A DNA stretch of 64,000 nucleotides from Phoronis australis (GCA_002633005.1 NMRA01000615.1:3419-67418); one strand, 5' to 3'; shown: positions 35,960 through 50,000, counted from the stretch's first letter. Notes: generated by a model from the sequence alone, not told the origin. Numbers and translations: made by a program.

Positions 35960-38050
35960 TTTCGTAACGGTATATTTCAGTACGTCAATTTTCAATACGT
36001 AAAACGCACACGTTTTTCGTTTTGGACTATTGAATTAATGAATGGTTCATTGGTTCTCGTTTAGTTTTTCGGCTTTCAGAGATTACAAGGGAAATTAAAA
36101 CAAAGTCTGCCCTTTGAAAACAGAATTATCCCTGATGCCTGACGCATTAAGTGATTTAAAATATTGCCGCAAGAGGTCTATAACTTGACATAAACCTATC
36201 AAACTACATCACGCCGTCAAGTACCTGAAATCCCAAAAAGCATTGATGACGGACCAGTGCCATCAGGTGTGCTCCTAAACATTAAGGGTGTACAGTTCTG
36301 TATCTCTGACACGCTGTACGTGCTTTTAACTAGATCCCTCAGCCTATTTCTGAAACAATGTGTTGTTAAACGAAGACTGTTCGGTTGATCAAGAGCTTTG
36401 CATACAATACGCAGTCGGCTTTATGTGACAAACTTGATGCGTCGTGTACAGTATCTACATTTATTTCCCAAGAAGGAAAGATTCATAGGAAAATGTTAGA
36501 GCTAATTATGGCTTTTATGCATTACACTGAGGGCCACACCAATGGGGCTATTCGGAAAAATCACATTAACCAAAGGGCGCACGTATACTAGTGGTGATAG
36601 ATGGACAGCATCGATTTCGCGAGCCCTTTAAATACATAGGGAAATGGCTTGCAGTTGTGCCAACTAAATCTGAGATTGCGTGAAAAGGAAGCTTCTATGA
36701 GAGGAAGTAAGCACACCCTAATACAAAAGTAAGGTTTGTGGTTATTTTAACGATTATTCTATGTTTATTCTACTGATGCCTGTTTACTAAGGTACTCGCC
36801 GATGTCGACTTCGCGGCAGTCGCCAGTCAGGTTAATCTTTGTTTGTTGTGATGTGTGTTACGATACTTGACGTAGCACTCGGGATCTTTTCGTGCATCGA
36901 AGCAGTATTATTGTTTGGAATGATATCTAACAGGTTAATCAGTGGCAGTTACATCAATCAATGCTGAATGTTTATGCTGTCAACTCTGGTTAGTGAGTTA
37001 AAGGAGCATGCCACCCAAAACAACCTATTTTGTATCAATTTTGATCGAGTAGTTCTACTCGACAACGGCACGTTCGGTTGCGTTACCTGACACCTGACGG
37101 CAGACAGAGGTGTTGAAATTATCCAATGACGTCATCGGTTTCAAACGCAGTCTGTTCAGCAGTTCACAACACGGGTTACTGGTGTCAGCTTATCGCTTGA
37201 AGTCATCGTTTTACACCAATAAATCATCAAACTTCGATGTAAAACCCTTAAAGATACGCCGAATTCTTATAAAACGTGTTGTTTTATTTCGCTCTTACTG
37301 ATTTTTTGGTATTTAGACAGACCGTAGCCTACAAAGTTCGGCAGGCCAATAAGGTCCATAGCAGGAGTTTGGGGTCTGTTCGGAGATAATTTCAAACTAT
37401 TTTCCGTGAATTAAAGACAGTAGAACCTAGATCTGGGTTTTTTAGACTTGTGATTTTTTGAGTTCTAAACACAAAACGCTTGTTATCCTGGCCAGTGTCT
37501 CGGAGCCCGATCAGGCCCGTCGCGGCCGGCCGGATTGACTCGTTATCCCGGCCAGTGGCTCGGAAACTGATCAGACATCAAGAACATAAAACAGCCAAAG
37601 TTCAGTGGAAACTAAACTTCCAGTCAAGAAAATACTATGCTAGTGAGCCAAAGTAATGTGCACGTGATTAGGTTGGTGAATTAGCCACGCAACTGCAAAT
37701 CTACTTACAGTACTCGTCGGGGGCCGCGAATTCAGGTTCCACTTTGGGCACAGCACCGTCAGGGCAGAAGTTGTACATTGACAATCCATATTTGAGTAAT
37801 GTAAAGGTAAATAAAGATTCTCCTAACACCTGGTCGTGGGATGGAAATCGCGTTGTTTCACAACAGTTTCTGCCAGCAAACACTAAATAAGCATGAGCTC
37901 ACACGGCCTCGGTGTCCCGTCAATTAGTTTTATTGCTCCTAAAGCCGGTAACGCAGTGATTTATTCATTGCTGCCTTCTCAAATCATTTGCACTCACGAA
38001 CACTCCAAAGGCATTACAAATTACATCTAATGAGACAGACTTTGTTACAG
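35960..38050. other. Intergenic sequence between gene B and the exon at 38121
   Basis: No exon supported. It contains a 32-base direct repeat pair at 37482 and 37542. Confidence 0.45.
37482..37574. repeat. Pair of 32-base direct repeats
   Basis: GTTATCCTGGCCAGTGTCTC and GTTATCCCGGCCAGTGGCTC, each continued by GGA and a GATCAG end, start about 60 bases apart with a GC-rich spacer. Confidence 0.65.
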
Positions 38051-38053
38051 TTT

Positions 38054-38061
38054 TATATAAG
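38054..38061 (+). promoter_or_regulatory. TATA box
   Basis: TATATAAG lies about 60 bases upstream of an ATG in good initiation context (GCCAACATGGC) at 38121. This is the spacing expected for a short 5' leader. Confidence 0.5.
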
Positions 38062-38120
38062 TATTGGTTAGGGTGAAAATAATTCATTTTTAAACAGAAC
38101 GCTCAGTAATAAACGCCAAC

Positions 38121-38283
38121 ATGGCAACTCGCGATCCCGACTTAGGACGAGCTAGAGGTCCCGACTTCGCAGGTGGATCGTTAAGTTTTACAGGCTATCA
38201 GTTCGAACAGGGATACAGTGATGAAGAAATACTAGAGAGGCGCCGTGAACAAGCTCAGACTACGGAACGTATGGAGTTATTTG
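38121..38283 (+). CDS. First coding exon of an unrecognised gene
   Basis: The ATG has a favourable context, a TATA box lies 60 bases upstream and the exon ends at a good donor (TTTG|GTAAGC) after 54 codons plus one base (phase 1). The peptide begins MATRDPDLGRARGPDFAGG and continues with an acidic/basic helical stretch (YSDEEILERRREQAQTTERM). It has no signal peptide or domain that I recognise. The phase would fit exon 2 of gene C (43906) 5.6 kb downstream, but copy B starts with a hydrophobic leader instead, so the join is only a possibility. It may be a separate gene whose other exons I did not find. Confidence 0.5.
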
Positions 38284-38499
38284 GTAAGCCGGCATTCGTG
38301 AGGCACTGTCGACGTCCGCAGGCCACAGACACGGAGATATTTCACGGCCTCATACTTGCTATTTACAGCATACAATTCCTTCGTCACTACCATGAACCAT
38401 TTCCTAAGCATTTCGGACTCTCGAGGAAGTAAAAAACGATATACCCGCTTTCCTCGCAGTTGCTTAGTTCGGACAAGCGGGAACGATGCACCGCAACAT

Positions 38500-38677
38500 A
38501 GCGGCATTCACTCTGCATATGAACCACTGACGTCGCTAGCGTCGTTTCTCACCTTCCTCACAGGTTAACACGACACCTCTTGGCAAGGTAAGGTCGACCG
38601 TATGCGAGGCGATGTGGATATAGACCGATTAAAACGGCAAAAAAGACTAATTAAATTGGGTGGCATTCTCCTTTAAG
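38500..38677. repeat. Dispersed repeat, copy 2 of 2
   Basis: Second copy of the element at 30439-30615, in the same orientation, just downstream of the exon at 38121. Confidence 0.75.
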
Positions 38678-38679
38678 AT

Positions 38680-39476
38680 GTCTATGATCCACCCGGTCCC
38701 CCTGCAGTTGCCCTAGACATGCACAATAACTAGAGAGTAGCTTCACGGCCCCAAAAACCGTGAACGTACAGTCTGTTGTTACAACAACAACATCTATTAA
38801 ATCCAGCAGATGCATTGTAGCAAAATACCGGTGATTTACTCGCAGATTCGTTCGTGTTCCACCGTTTTGTCTTGAAGTTGCGGACACTTGAAAATACAAC
38901 CAAGGAAATTTGAGAGATCCTCACTTAGACATCTCACAGACCGAGAAACAGCAGCATCGAAAACCAAGGCCTCGAGAATGAAGACCTGCGGGCTGGAGTT
39001 AAACCATACAGTACAGGGGGAAGAAAATTTCGATAGGTCGTGTTAGGCATTTTCCAAAAGACCCTTTCACTACAAACTGTATCAGAAGGATTCGGTCATA
39101 TCAGAATCTAGTTTACATTTTAAAATTGCCAAATCCAAAAATCAATTTCATACAAGTAAACTTTTTAGGGAAAAAAAGCGTAAGAATTCCATAAAGACGA
39201 CTCGCATGAACGGGCTCAAAGTGAGTTGCCAAAGGACGCTATGACGTCATAAAATTGTAGAGAACTGTGTTCCAGAAAAAGATACGAAACTTTCGAGAGT
39301 TTCCTTGTCAGTAAAGTAGAACTAGACAGTGAAAATATTATGGGCAACTCAGCAGAAATTTCACTCGTTCATACGACTCTTAAACATTCTGCAAAAATTA
39401 TAGGCTTCTATCAACAAAATTGAAATAGTGTAGAATAGATGTCAACCAAATATACCTGTTTTAAGTTTGTGTAGGA
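38680..39476. other. Non-coding stretch
   Basis: No exon supported. Confidence 0.45.
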
Positions 39477-39480
39477 CCTT

Positions 39481-40003
39481 AACACCTTCTCATTTGAAAT
39501 GAGCTTTTCTCAAATAAATGAGCTTCGAAAAAAGGACTTAAATTGAATACTTAATAAGGTATTGCCCAGACAATGCCACACTTGCATATTCATTAAACGG
39601 TCTACCCTATATATATATAGGGTATACCACTAGCGTCATTCGTTTGAGTGGTCTATCCTATATATATATATAGGATATACCACTGATGTCATTCGCTTGA
39701 GTGGTCTATCCTATATATATATAGGATATACCACTGACGCCAATCGTTTTAGTGGTCTATCCTATATATATATAGGATAGACCACTGACGCCAATCGTTT
39801 TAGTGGTCTATCCTATATATATATAGGATAGACCACTCAAGCGAATGACGCTAGTGGTATACCCTATATATATATAGGATAGACCGATTAATGAATTTGC
39901 AAGTGTGGCATTGTCTGGGAAATACCTTATTAAGTATTCGATTTAAGTCCTTTTTTCGAAGCTCATTTATTTGAGAAAAGCTCATTTCAAATGAGAAGGT
40001 GTT
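39481..40003. mobile_element. 523-bp foldback element with six TA-rich palindromes
   Basis: The terminal inverted repeats are about 120 bases and begin AACACCTTCTCATTTGAAAT on the left, with the complement ending GAGAAGGTGTT on the right. CCTT flanks both ends (39477-39480 and 40004-40007), a likely 4-bp target duplication. Inside are six palindromes of about 30 bases of the form GGTCTATCC(TA)nGGATAGACC, spaced about 51 bases apart, separated by 21-base spacers (GCGTCATTCG type). The last spacer is inverted relative to the others. No coding capacity. Confidence 0.85.
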
Positions 40004-40009
40004 CCTTAT

Positions 40010-43000
40010 AAAGTTGTTTAAATTTGGGACAATATATCTCAAAAAACCGTTGACTGGATTTCTATGAAACTTTCAGAAACTACTGTATGCTTTTTCTTCA
40101 TTCGTTCTTCTACAAAAGGATAGTAAGAAATATTCCCCCGCGCATGCGTGGGTATTGGCTTTCATTGATTAAAATCATTAATGTTGTAGGCTGAATGTAC
40201 AGAATATATATGTTAGCTTACTATATGTGTACAGGTGTACCTGTAGCCGACACTGTCAGTCCACGCACCACGAACAAACAATACTTATGCGGATGTGCCC
40301 GACACTGCCACATCGCCCATGTAGGTATCTTTGATGCTGTGTCCATCTAAAGGTGGACTCAGTTTCAAACATAGCCTTTAATGGCACGCTTTAATTGACG
40401 CATGTGAATCCAATAATTGTTGTTTTTTTTGGAGTAATCCTACCTTTGTATAGGCTCCCTATTTTGGCTACATGAAACGCAAAAACTCACCATATGCCAA
40501 ATGCGCAAATTGAATATCAGCTTTTCATTTTTATCACTGGATCCATTTTGTTGACATTTTGTTGCAGTGGAACCAACGTTTTATCTTCATTGGAGATTCA
40601 GACATTTTAACAGAGTAATCAGTGTTAACGTATGTTCAAGAAGATTCAATTTAGGACATGCGAACGTGTTGCACTAAAGACTGAGAACTGTGTTGAAATC
40701 AAAACAGTATATAACGATAAGTCACGTTTTTTCCGAGGATGGGTGGGTGCAGGTCGTTACCGACTGGCGTTTATAGCTTTCGGTGCGACGATACATTAAC
40801 GACTGGTTCGAGTTAATCACATTATAAATCTCCACCGTGCGTTCACAGGAGTACTCAAATAAAATGTCCGTCGTAATGCCTGTTCTATTCTTCAGCCAGT
40901 GCTACGAAACATTGACTTGCAACGAAAGTCAGAGACACTTACAGTTGTTCCTTTGGTTGTTTTTATAACCCGCTGTCTTTATAGGTGGTTCTATTTTGAC
41001 TAACGCTGAACTGCTGATTCTCTTCCCCGTGACTCAACTATAAAACAACGGATTTAAACCGGCTTGACATTTTTCTGCATTTAATAAAACACCATCCTCA
41101 GAAGAAAAAACAGTGGTCGTCTTTCTAGGCGTAACGACAAGTAATGAGACGTAGTCAGTTACAGGGGAGTAACAATAGAGTAGACTAACAATGACAATCT
41201 ATGATGTGTAAGTGAAGAACTTAACTATAACTTTAACTGTAATTGAACATGGACTGACTTCAACATCAACTTCAAATCAGCTTTTTCAACGGACTCTAAT
41301 TTTCATTGACTTTTGACTTTCACTCTCGGTACCCTGTATTGGGCATATAATCTCTCACAATGTCCTGGATCTTTTCACCATTTCAAGCACATCCTAGAAC
41401 TTCCGGGAATCAGCTCAATCATTCTACAAACATATAGCGTCTATAATATATGGTCCTGTATATTAATCACTAACATACTGGAATCTTCTAGAATGTTCCA
41501 TTGTAAACGCATCACATTATCATGGGTCATGTTTATCAATTGCTATCTGCCAGTAAACAAATAGAACTGTAAAATAAAACCGATTGAACTGAAACAAGTA
41601 TCAATCCACTACTGACATGATAAAAAGCCCATTCTTAAACGTGTGGGAACTTAAAATATGACCTCACTTCACGTAGACTACAAATGCGGTCTACTTTGGC
41701 TAAGAAACAAACATTTCAACACACAATAAGTCATCCAAATCCAAAAACATAAAAATTTGAGAAATCGTGACGGATGGCGGTTTATAGACCGGAACGTAAA
41801 AAACGGACTAAATTGCATCATTCAAATCGGTTCTCTGCCAATGAAACAGAATTCAACCTTTTCATCAGGTATTCTTAAGGTTGTTCGTAAAAAATGAGTT
41901 TCTGTTGATGTCAAAACTTTTTTAATATCAAATTTCTCAAATTTCAAAAAAGACCTGTGAACTGCTCGTCACTTCGTCGAGATAATTATCTCTCACAAGT
42001 CAAAGCATGCCTCTTCTTTTAGTACAGCAAGACATTAAACGTAGCACACTAGAAACTCTGTAGCGACTACAGAATTTCCTTCGCACGTATTTCAAAAATC
42101 GTGAATTTTGTGATTTTTTTCTGGAAATTACCTCACAGGGGAAAGTGAATAACTCTGTAGTAAGCGTTACGGGATGATACTTTCGTCAGGAGTTGAATTG
42201 TTTAAAGGATATTTTTGACAAGGTTTCGGGTTCCATTCAGAAATTGCGCTTGTAAACCACATAATTATAGAATGCGTGCCGCACGTTCTTTGACCACGTA
42301 GCAGTATTTATAGTCAATAGAAAATCCTACTCGAGTCTCACGTTTATGACGTGGGCAAAAGGTCTTGAAAATTTCGTAAAAATCCCAAGGCTTGCCGAGA
42401 GATTTTGTCGAAATTTCCCAAACGGTTTGCCCATGTCATCAATCTGAGGCGAGTGTAGGATTTGTTTTCTCACATGAACCGTAAAAACGATCTTTTTTAC
42501 CGAAAAAGTCGACGTGTCTAAAACTTTCAACCACATGACGCAGCTTTTGTAAAAGCACGCTTGCGCAATAAAAAGTAATTCAGTTACTTCGTGTTAATAT
42601 TTTTATTTTAAGCCTAACAATTGTAAATTGCATTCAGCTTTCGCAGCAAATATTCATGTGAAAGATCTTCGTAGATACATGTATATCGTGAGAATTAGTT
42701 TTCATCTCTGATTAACGTGAACAAACCGTTTCTCAAATTGTGGGCACGTTAGTTCCGACTATTGACAAAATATCCATCAAGTTGATACATGTATACATGT
42801 AGGAACAAATTGCCAACAATTTCATAAAGTTGGATCTTATGATGAAAATCGGCTTTATAGCCTCTTTAACGGTGACGGTGACGGTGACGAAAATGATGAC
42901 GAAGCAAAAGGAATGTCTAAGGGGACAGAAATTGCGAATTTGGTGGTTATAAACGAAACACAAAGACATGGAAGTGACGTAATACGAAGTTAAATGGATT

Positions 43001-43905
43001 GACATTGTTTGATACAGAAGACTAGAGTAAACTTGTTTATGCTTCGAAGATCACTGCAGAAATTGTCGCAGTTTGAGTGTGATGACAGCTTGTGGAACAC
43101 TGAAGCGGCAGGTTGAAAGCAATCATCACATTGCACGTGCAATTGCCAGTTTTAGGTCTTACGAATCACGCTCTCACAGACAAAGCTATCTCGACAACTA
43201 GGAAATGAATATTCCATTCAATTTATTCATTTCAGCAGCTATATTCCAAGTGTGCCATGAATTGTTATGCCATCTTGAAATGGGAGATACATGTACGATC
43301 TTTCGAAGGGAAGCAGATGCTTTTCTTTACATATTCGCACGCTTCATTTTCTTCGGGAAAAGTTTCACTATATTTAAAAGGTAAATTTCCGTAATTTTTG
43401 CGAACATGCGGTAAGTTTTTTCTGAAAAACTCAACAAAAATCGCATAAGACGAAAAATTCGGGAATGGAATTCGAAGCTTATTTTTGCACATAGTTGTTC
43501 AACAATAATTTGCATACTGTGATGTTATATTTTGTACTGAGCCTATGAGAGACAGCGTTGGACTTTCCATTGATAAAGCCTTTGGCTACGATGCAAACCA
43601 CGTGACTCGTGGTCGTTGACCACTAGCATACGTAGGAGTAACTTTAGTTTTAATTCAGTCTACTAAATACAATGGTTTCATACATGCAGGTTTTCGGACA
43701 GAAGTGTGTCCAACTTCCGTGACTCAGAATCCTTTTGCATGTCTCGAAATGACTAACCATATTTTTTTCAATCTAGACGCTGAAATTTAATGTCACAATT
43801 CCGTGTTCACGCGAGGTATTTCCTCATCATACGTCGTATGTTGCATGCCAAAAATGAAATCACACATAAGTTGTCTCCTCAAACTGCTGAGTATTTTTTT
43901 CAAAG
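40010..43905. other. Non-coding stretch before exon 2 of gene C
   Basis: Nearly 3.9 kb where the leader exon of gene C would be expected. I found no hydrophobic leader with a phase-1 donor. It includes a GACGGT simple tract at about 42867-42895 and the diverged repeat at 41200-41570. Confidence 0.4.
41200..41570. repeat. Diverged dispersed repeat, copy 2
   Basis: Ordered partial match to 33900-34270 in the same orientation. Confidence 0.45.
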
Positions 43906-44065
43906 CAACTACTCCATTGCCTAACGGTGCTCATTATGGGAACCAGTTTGTGCTTAGTTTCCCAAGGGGAGGACAGGATGTAAAATCCGACAACGGATTA
44001 TTGGAACTACACATGGCAAGTAGAGATAAGGTCAGAGTTACTGTTCAAAAGAAGACTGGAAAAAT
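43906..44065 (+). CDS. Gene C exon 2: start of IgGFc-like domain
   Basis: The acceptor is TTTTTTTCAAAG and the donor GTGAGT. It encodes TTPLPNGAHYGNQFVLSFPR, a strand-rich centre and VRVTVQKKTGKM. Phase 1 in and phase 2 out, as in gene B exon 2. It is three codons longer than in B. Confidence 0.8.
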
Positions 44066-47000
44066 GTGAGTATTATTTTGTTTTCATTTTTCATAATGCT
44101 ATTGATTAAAGTTTGTTAACAAGAGGTTGTAATTTTAAGGCCCAATTGTCATTTTATTTGTGGAACTTCGATATTGTTGTACGGAATTAATAATATACTA
44201 CCATCCCTAACGCTACTGCTACTGAAAATGCGGCGACTATTGTAACGAGCCAGCTAGCTGTATGAAGACTATCGTCAAAATTAGCGTCATTAAAAACTAC
44301 ATGAGTAAACTAACTTGGTATTGGAAAAATGGCGTTCTACCGTTATTCTGCTGCTAAATGTGTGGAGCGATCTTCTGCGTCGGCTTTCGGCGCCATGAAC
44401 TATTGCGTCACGTATTGGCCAGTTTCTTTTTTCGCCGATTCTTCAATCAACTGCTTCTTTCGCGAGGTTGCGTACACGTCACGTCAAATTTTTGGAACTG
44501 TTTTCACTTCATTATTTGTTTTTAGAATTTCGATACCGAAAAACCGAATTTCAGGACAAATTGTGCTGCTGCGAAGTTGTCGCAAAAATTTAGGAAATGG
44601 CGCGTACATTTGTCGCATTGTTAAAATTTCACTTAAACGGTTGTAACGGGCAAGGTGAGTGTCGGTTGACTCCCAGATTTTGCATGCCCCCCGTCCGGTC
44701 TTTAGCTCTACATTTTGATACAGGTTTCACCCCAAGTTAACGAGCAGAACTAGCCTGGCTGTTTGCAATTTCGGGGTCCATGGAAGATTAGCACACAGTG
44801 GTACCTAGTTGTATTTTGACGATAGTCTTCATCAGACAGTTAGCTGGCTGGCGTACAGCTTGGTACCACTGTGTGTTTTTCTTCCATAGACCCCAAAATT
44901 GCACAAACCCAGGGTAGTTCTGCTCGTCAACTCGCCGTGAAACCTGTAACAACACGCTAAGGACCGGACGGGGTGAATGCAAAATCTGGGAATCAAACGA
45001 CACTCACCTTCTCCGTTACAGCCGTTTAAGTGAAAAACAATCTAATAAATGTCATTGTCTTACGTAGTCCTCCGCCTTTTCTAACAAAGAAAACTTATGT
45101 CGTCGTTTCGAAAACAATACGATCGTGACACGCGCACGCGCCATTTCCTAAGTTTTTACGACATCTCTCGGGAGATGATGATAGCTTGGGAGCAGCAAAA
45201 TTTCTTTTGAAATTCGGTTTGCTGGTATCAAAATTTTAAAAACTTATAATGAAATGAAACCAGTTCCGGTAATTTGTTGTGTACGCAACCTTGTGAAAGA
45301 ACAACAGTTGATTGAAGAATCGACGAAAAAAGAAACTGGCCGATAGGTGACGCAATATTTCATGGCGCCGAAACACGACCCAGAAGATCGCTCCACAAAT
45401 TTAGCAGCAGAATAACGGTAGAACGTCAATTTTTCGAAAACCAGAAAATAATTTCATTTATTCAAATAAGTGTGTACTTTTTATGACACTATTTTTTGTG
45501 GTTAGATTTTTACCAACAACGGCTCAAAGCTGTATATTTAGTATACAGCTTTGTACCAAGGCTACGTCAAATTACTGCTAAGTGCTACTTTACGTTTAGT
45601 GCCGACAGACCTCGAAATTGCGCACAGCCTGCAGTTAATGCTGCTCGTCACCTTGCAGTGAAACTTGTATCAACATGTAAAGCTAAAGACCGGCGAAAGT
45701 CAACCGAAACTCACGTTGTTCGCTAAAACCGTTTAAGTGAAAAACAATAAGCGTCATTTTGCGTGATTTTTCGCCTTTTCCAAAGCATGTCTTCGTTTTC
45801 AAAACAGTACGCTCGTGTCACACCCAACCGCCATTTTCTAAATTATTGCGACATCTCTCGGGAGGTGATGACAGCTTCGCGGCAGCAAAATGTATTCTGA
45901 AATCCTGTTTGCTGGTATCAAAATACTAAAGCCTTGTAACGAAAAGAAACCAGCGTACCGATTATTTGTTGTGACATCTACACCAACCTCTTGAAAGGAG
46001 AACAGTTGATTGAATAATCGGCGAAAAACGAAAATGGTCAAAAGGTGACGCTATATTTCAAGGCGCCTCAAGCCGATGCATGAAGTCGCTCCGCAACTTT
46101 AGCAGCAGAATAACGGAAGAATGCTTACACGTATTTTTTCAACACCGGCAAATAATTTAGTTTACTCAAGATGAAATGCAGACTTTAATGACACTAATTT
46201 AGGGTCAGATTTTATTTTGGCATTTTTTACCCACGTCAGAGCAAAGCTGTATATTTAATATGCAGTATGTTATTTTGACGATTGTCTTCATACAGCTAAA
46301 GAAAATACATAGCTAGCTAGCTATCCACAGTAGTACCTACATGTACATGTAGATGTAGTTTGACCATAGTCTCCATGCAGCTAGCTGGCTGGCCACGGGC
46401 TTGTGCGAATTTTAAGCCTAGATGTATTTTGACATTAGTCTTTATTCAGCTAGTTATCTTAATGTCTATTGTACATGTACATGTGACATTTTGTTAGCTG
46501 GCTGACTAATCGTTCCCCAGGTGTATTTCTAAGTTACTCTTCATACATGTACAGTTAGCTGGTTAATTATGCACAGGAACTGAAACCATCTGGTTGGCTA
46601 ATCGTTCCCCACGTGTATTTTGACATTACCCTTCATACATGTACATGTACATGTACAGCTAGCTGGTTGGCTACTACTGCCGGGAACTTGATATCAGCCT
46701 CAAACTGACAATCACATCACTCGTTGCAACCAACCGTGGAAAATATTCCAATGAATATCATTTTCGTACGTCATTCCTCGGATTATGTTACCCGTGGTTG
46801 ACTTCAAAACAATACGACCTTTACACGCGCACGTGACGTTTACTAAACGTTGCATCTCTCGGGAGATGATGGCAGCTGCGCCGCGTTGTTATTGTTGAAC
46901 AATCCACCTGACCTCATGCAACAATCAAACTTATGCCCGGAAATAATTTTTATCCAACCCAGCCTAGGAGTAATAGACCTAATAACCTTTATGAGGGCGA

Positions 47001-50000
47001 AAATGCAGCCGAAAATCAGTGATATATTGTAGTGTGTTACGTTTAATTGCCTGGTGTCGTCATGAACATAGCGTACCGGATGAAGAAGTCGTCGTCCAAC
47101 CCGACGTAGAAACAGTTCATCCAGTCACACTCCAGTTAGGCGAGCAGAAGTTGTACACTATTTATGTTGAAGCGATTGTCGTGAAGGCGGAGGCCGACAA
47201 GAAAATCGCGCTCTATGTCATGAATACGTACGTACGTAATCTTATCAGAATTATTTATTTGTAAAACAGTAAAATACAGTGACCGCATAGATCATAGGCA
47301 ACAGATTCACAACTTGGGGATCTTCTTATGAAAATTCCAGAGGCTGCACCCCTCTCTTCCATGTCGTATCTCAGCTTCCGGTTTGTGAGCAGACGACGTA
47401 CCTACCGGAAGTAAATGGGCTATCACACTAGGGTAGAGTTCAATAACGGGAGGACCTATGCAAGGACTTCGCTAAAATCTAACCGAAATCACGTGTTCTC
47501 ATTTAAAATATACGACAATATCCCACGTAACCTCTCGAAGTCTTGCTCTTTAGCGAGGTCCTAGCATTTGGCCTACTGAACTCTACCCAGGCGCCCCTAG
47601 TAAATAACGATCGACGTCATGGTCAATAGAGAAATTTCAAAACGACGTGATGCTCGTAGAAGGATTGACCTCCAGCTGATCAAATATTCTCCACGACTTC
47701 ATTCATGGCCAGGTGGTCGAGACTTTTAGAATTAACTTACACCTCCAGTAGACCCAGGGTCCTCCATCGCGATTCTTTTTTATCGATTCATTTCTGATGG
47801 GAAGTGATGAAAGCTAAGATTACTGTGGACGTTGGCGTAGTATAGCCGAGCCCAACAATGTTCGCCACTTTTTGTTTCAAGACACTGATGACTCAGCCAA
47901 ACCAATTACGCTTGTCCGCTACCTAGATTAGCCTCATTATCACCTCGTCAATGGAGAGTTTCAAGAATAACATTTTGAGATCACTCAGTTCTCTGAATTA
48001 AAGGTTAAGAAGTATCCAATCGAATTGTCTTCGCATTCATAAAAACATCTACAAAACTATAGATTTTAAGTCTGTGAAAGTGTATTTATTCTGAAAATAG
48101 TACGCTTGTATCGAGTGGTTTTTGAAACATTTTGACTCTTCCATTATTTGGGACACGTGACCGTGTCTTTCACGAAAAATTTAACATAAAGGAAAGTCTA
48201 TTCAAAGCAGAATAATGGTATCACCATCATTAATACCAAATTTTGTTTTACAAAAATACAGGTGAACTCTCAAAACGCAGTCATATTTTTTCTAAATTAC
48301 CATTCTCTTTTCGTTTTATAAAACTACAGTTCTTTTATGAAAATTAGTCCTATTTTGAAAGCCACCTCATGGAAAAGTGGAAAATTTTAAAATTAAGTTT
48401 CAAAAGCTGTGCCTAAAGCATAGATTGTGAAAATTTCGTAAGAATCAATTAAATCAATTCCTAGATATGATGTCCCAAATTTGGATATTTTTGTAGAGTC
48501 CTACATAACCTAAACAGTGGGTATTCGCACGAGGTTTCAGTCGCTATGTGATTTACAGGCCCGAAAACGGGGGCTCGGAAGGATTTCTTGTGCTGTCTAC
48601 AGAAGCCCTGGGCACTCACTACTCTTTTGGCTTCTGGTCAATTCCACTTGGCGAAACAAATCATCGGTTGACATCACGCGCCACGATTACGTCAGCGCAT
48701 GGGAACAAGGACCAGACCAACACAATCATCATAGTAACGCCATCTGTTGAGACGGAGGATTGGATTAACCCGCCTGCTCCGACACCACAATTTCAAGAAG
48801 TCTACCCGGGTGATCGGATTTTCGTTGACTTACCGCCTTATGGGGTAAGCACATGTATATGTCTTTCGGGTCGTAATGAATGATGACGGATTTCCGTCGC
48901 AACGGTTCGATTTCAGTCTTTCTGCCGATTGCCTTTCAAACGAAAACTAAAAGGTTTGTCTTCGGATGAATCTAAAAGTAGTCTTAATGCGTAACAATTT
49001 TCTGATAGTTTGCGCAGTTTGTTAAGTACCTGTATCTCCAAAAATGTACACTTGAACTCGATATGAGTGTCCTACAAACTTTTTGAAATTGGAACGCGTG
49101 TAGAATATTGAAATCACAATAACATGAAAGCAAATAATAACTTTATTTGTAAAACTAACTTTGGTTTGGTTTTTGGGACCAAGGTACAAACACTGGGAAG
49201 TTATACTGAGGCATCAAACTTCCAGCAAACAATTTTAGTTGACGAACTTGGAGTCGCAGAATTAACCTACATGTACGTAAGCGTAATCTTATACAGTTCA
49301 AGGCAAAATTAATCAGATACGAAATACTATTTCCCCATCATGACGGATATTTCTGTTAACAGCAAATTTACTGATAATAACTATTAGGGTGATAAAATTT
49401 TAATTTTCGAATAGCTTCGCAACCTTGCTAACGTTCCCGTTTTAAAATGAAATTACCCTTCATTCTCGGTCATGAGAGAAGACTGCTCTGAAGATGAAGT
49501 CGGATTCCGCGCAGCCGTCATGACAGGAATTTCGGGTACTTCTGTTTAAATGGCTTGTGCTGTACATGCTTTAAAGTGTGCAACTTCATTTGTTTCTCAG
49601 GTTTATCACATTTCACAACACGCGTTCAAGGAGTCATATACAGTTTATTCAACGCTGCCAATAGCCGTCATGCTGTCTAACCCGTGGTGGACCATGGACG
49701 ACTCCTCCTCCAGATACGGACACATGGTTGAGATGATACCCCCTTATGGACAATTCGGCCATAGAGCACACGTCCATGAATTCCTCTGGTTCGCTGTCGC
49801 GCCGGAATCCGGCGGCCGCTTGGAGGTGGCCGGCAGAACTACAAAGGACGAATTCACGAACTCAGTCTTGAAATCGTCCAATATGGATTTCAAAACGGTT
49901 GTTACATCGATTGACAAGAGCGCGAAACCGAAACCTGTGATGTTTCTAGCTACTAGTGTTAACAAGGCAACTGGGATGAGTCCGGTACTACTGTATGTTC

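Noticed and set aside
39590-39890. CRISPR-like appearance: 30-base palindromic repeats with 21-base spacers
   Set aside because: The spacers are themselves repeats of one another, the array lies inside transposon-like inverted repeats with a target duplication, and the genome is eukaryotic.
44329-44646. 105-codon frame starting MAFYRYSAAK
   Set aside because: It lies entirely in the arm of a long inverted repeat, its diverged copies break the frame, and it has no recognisable domain.
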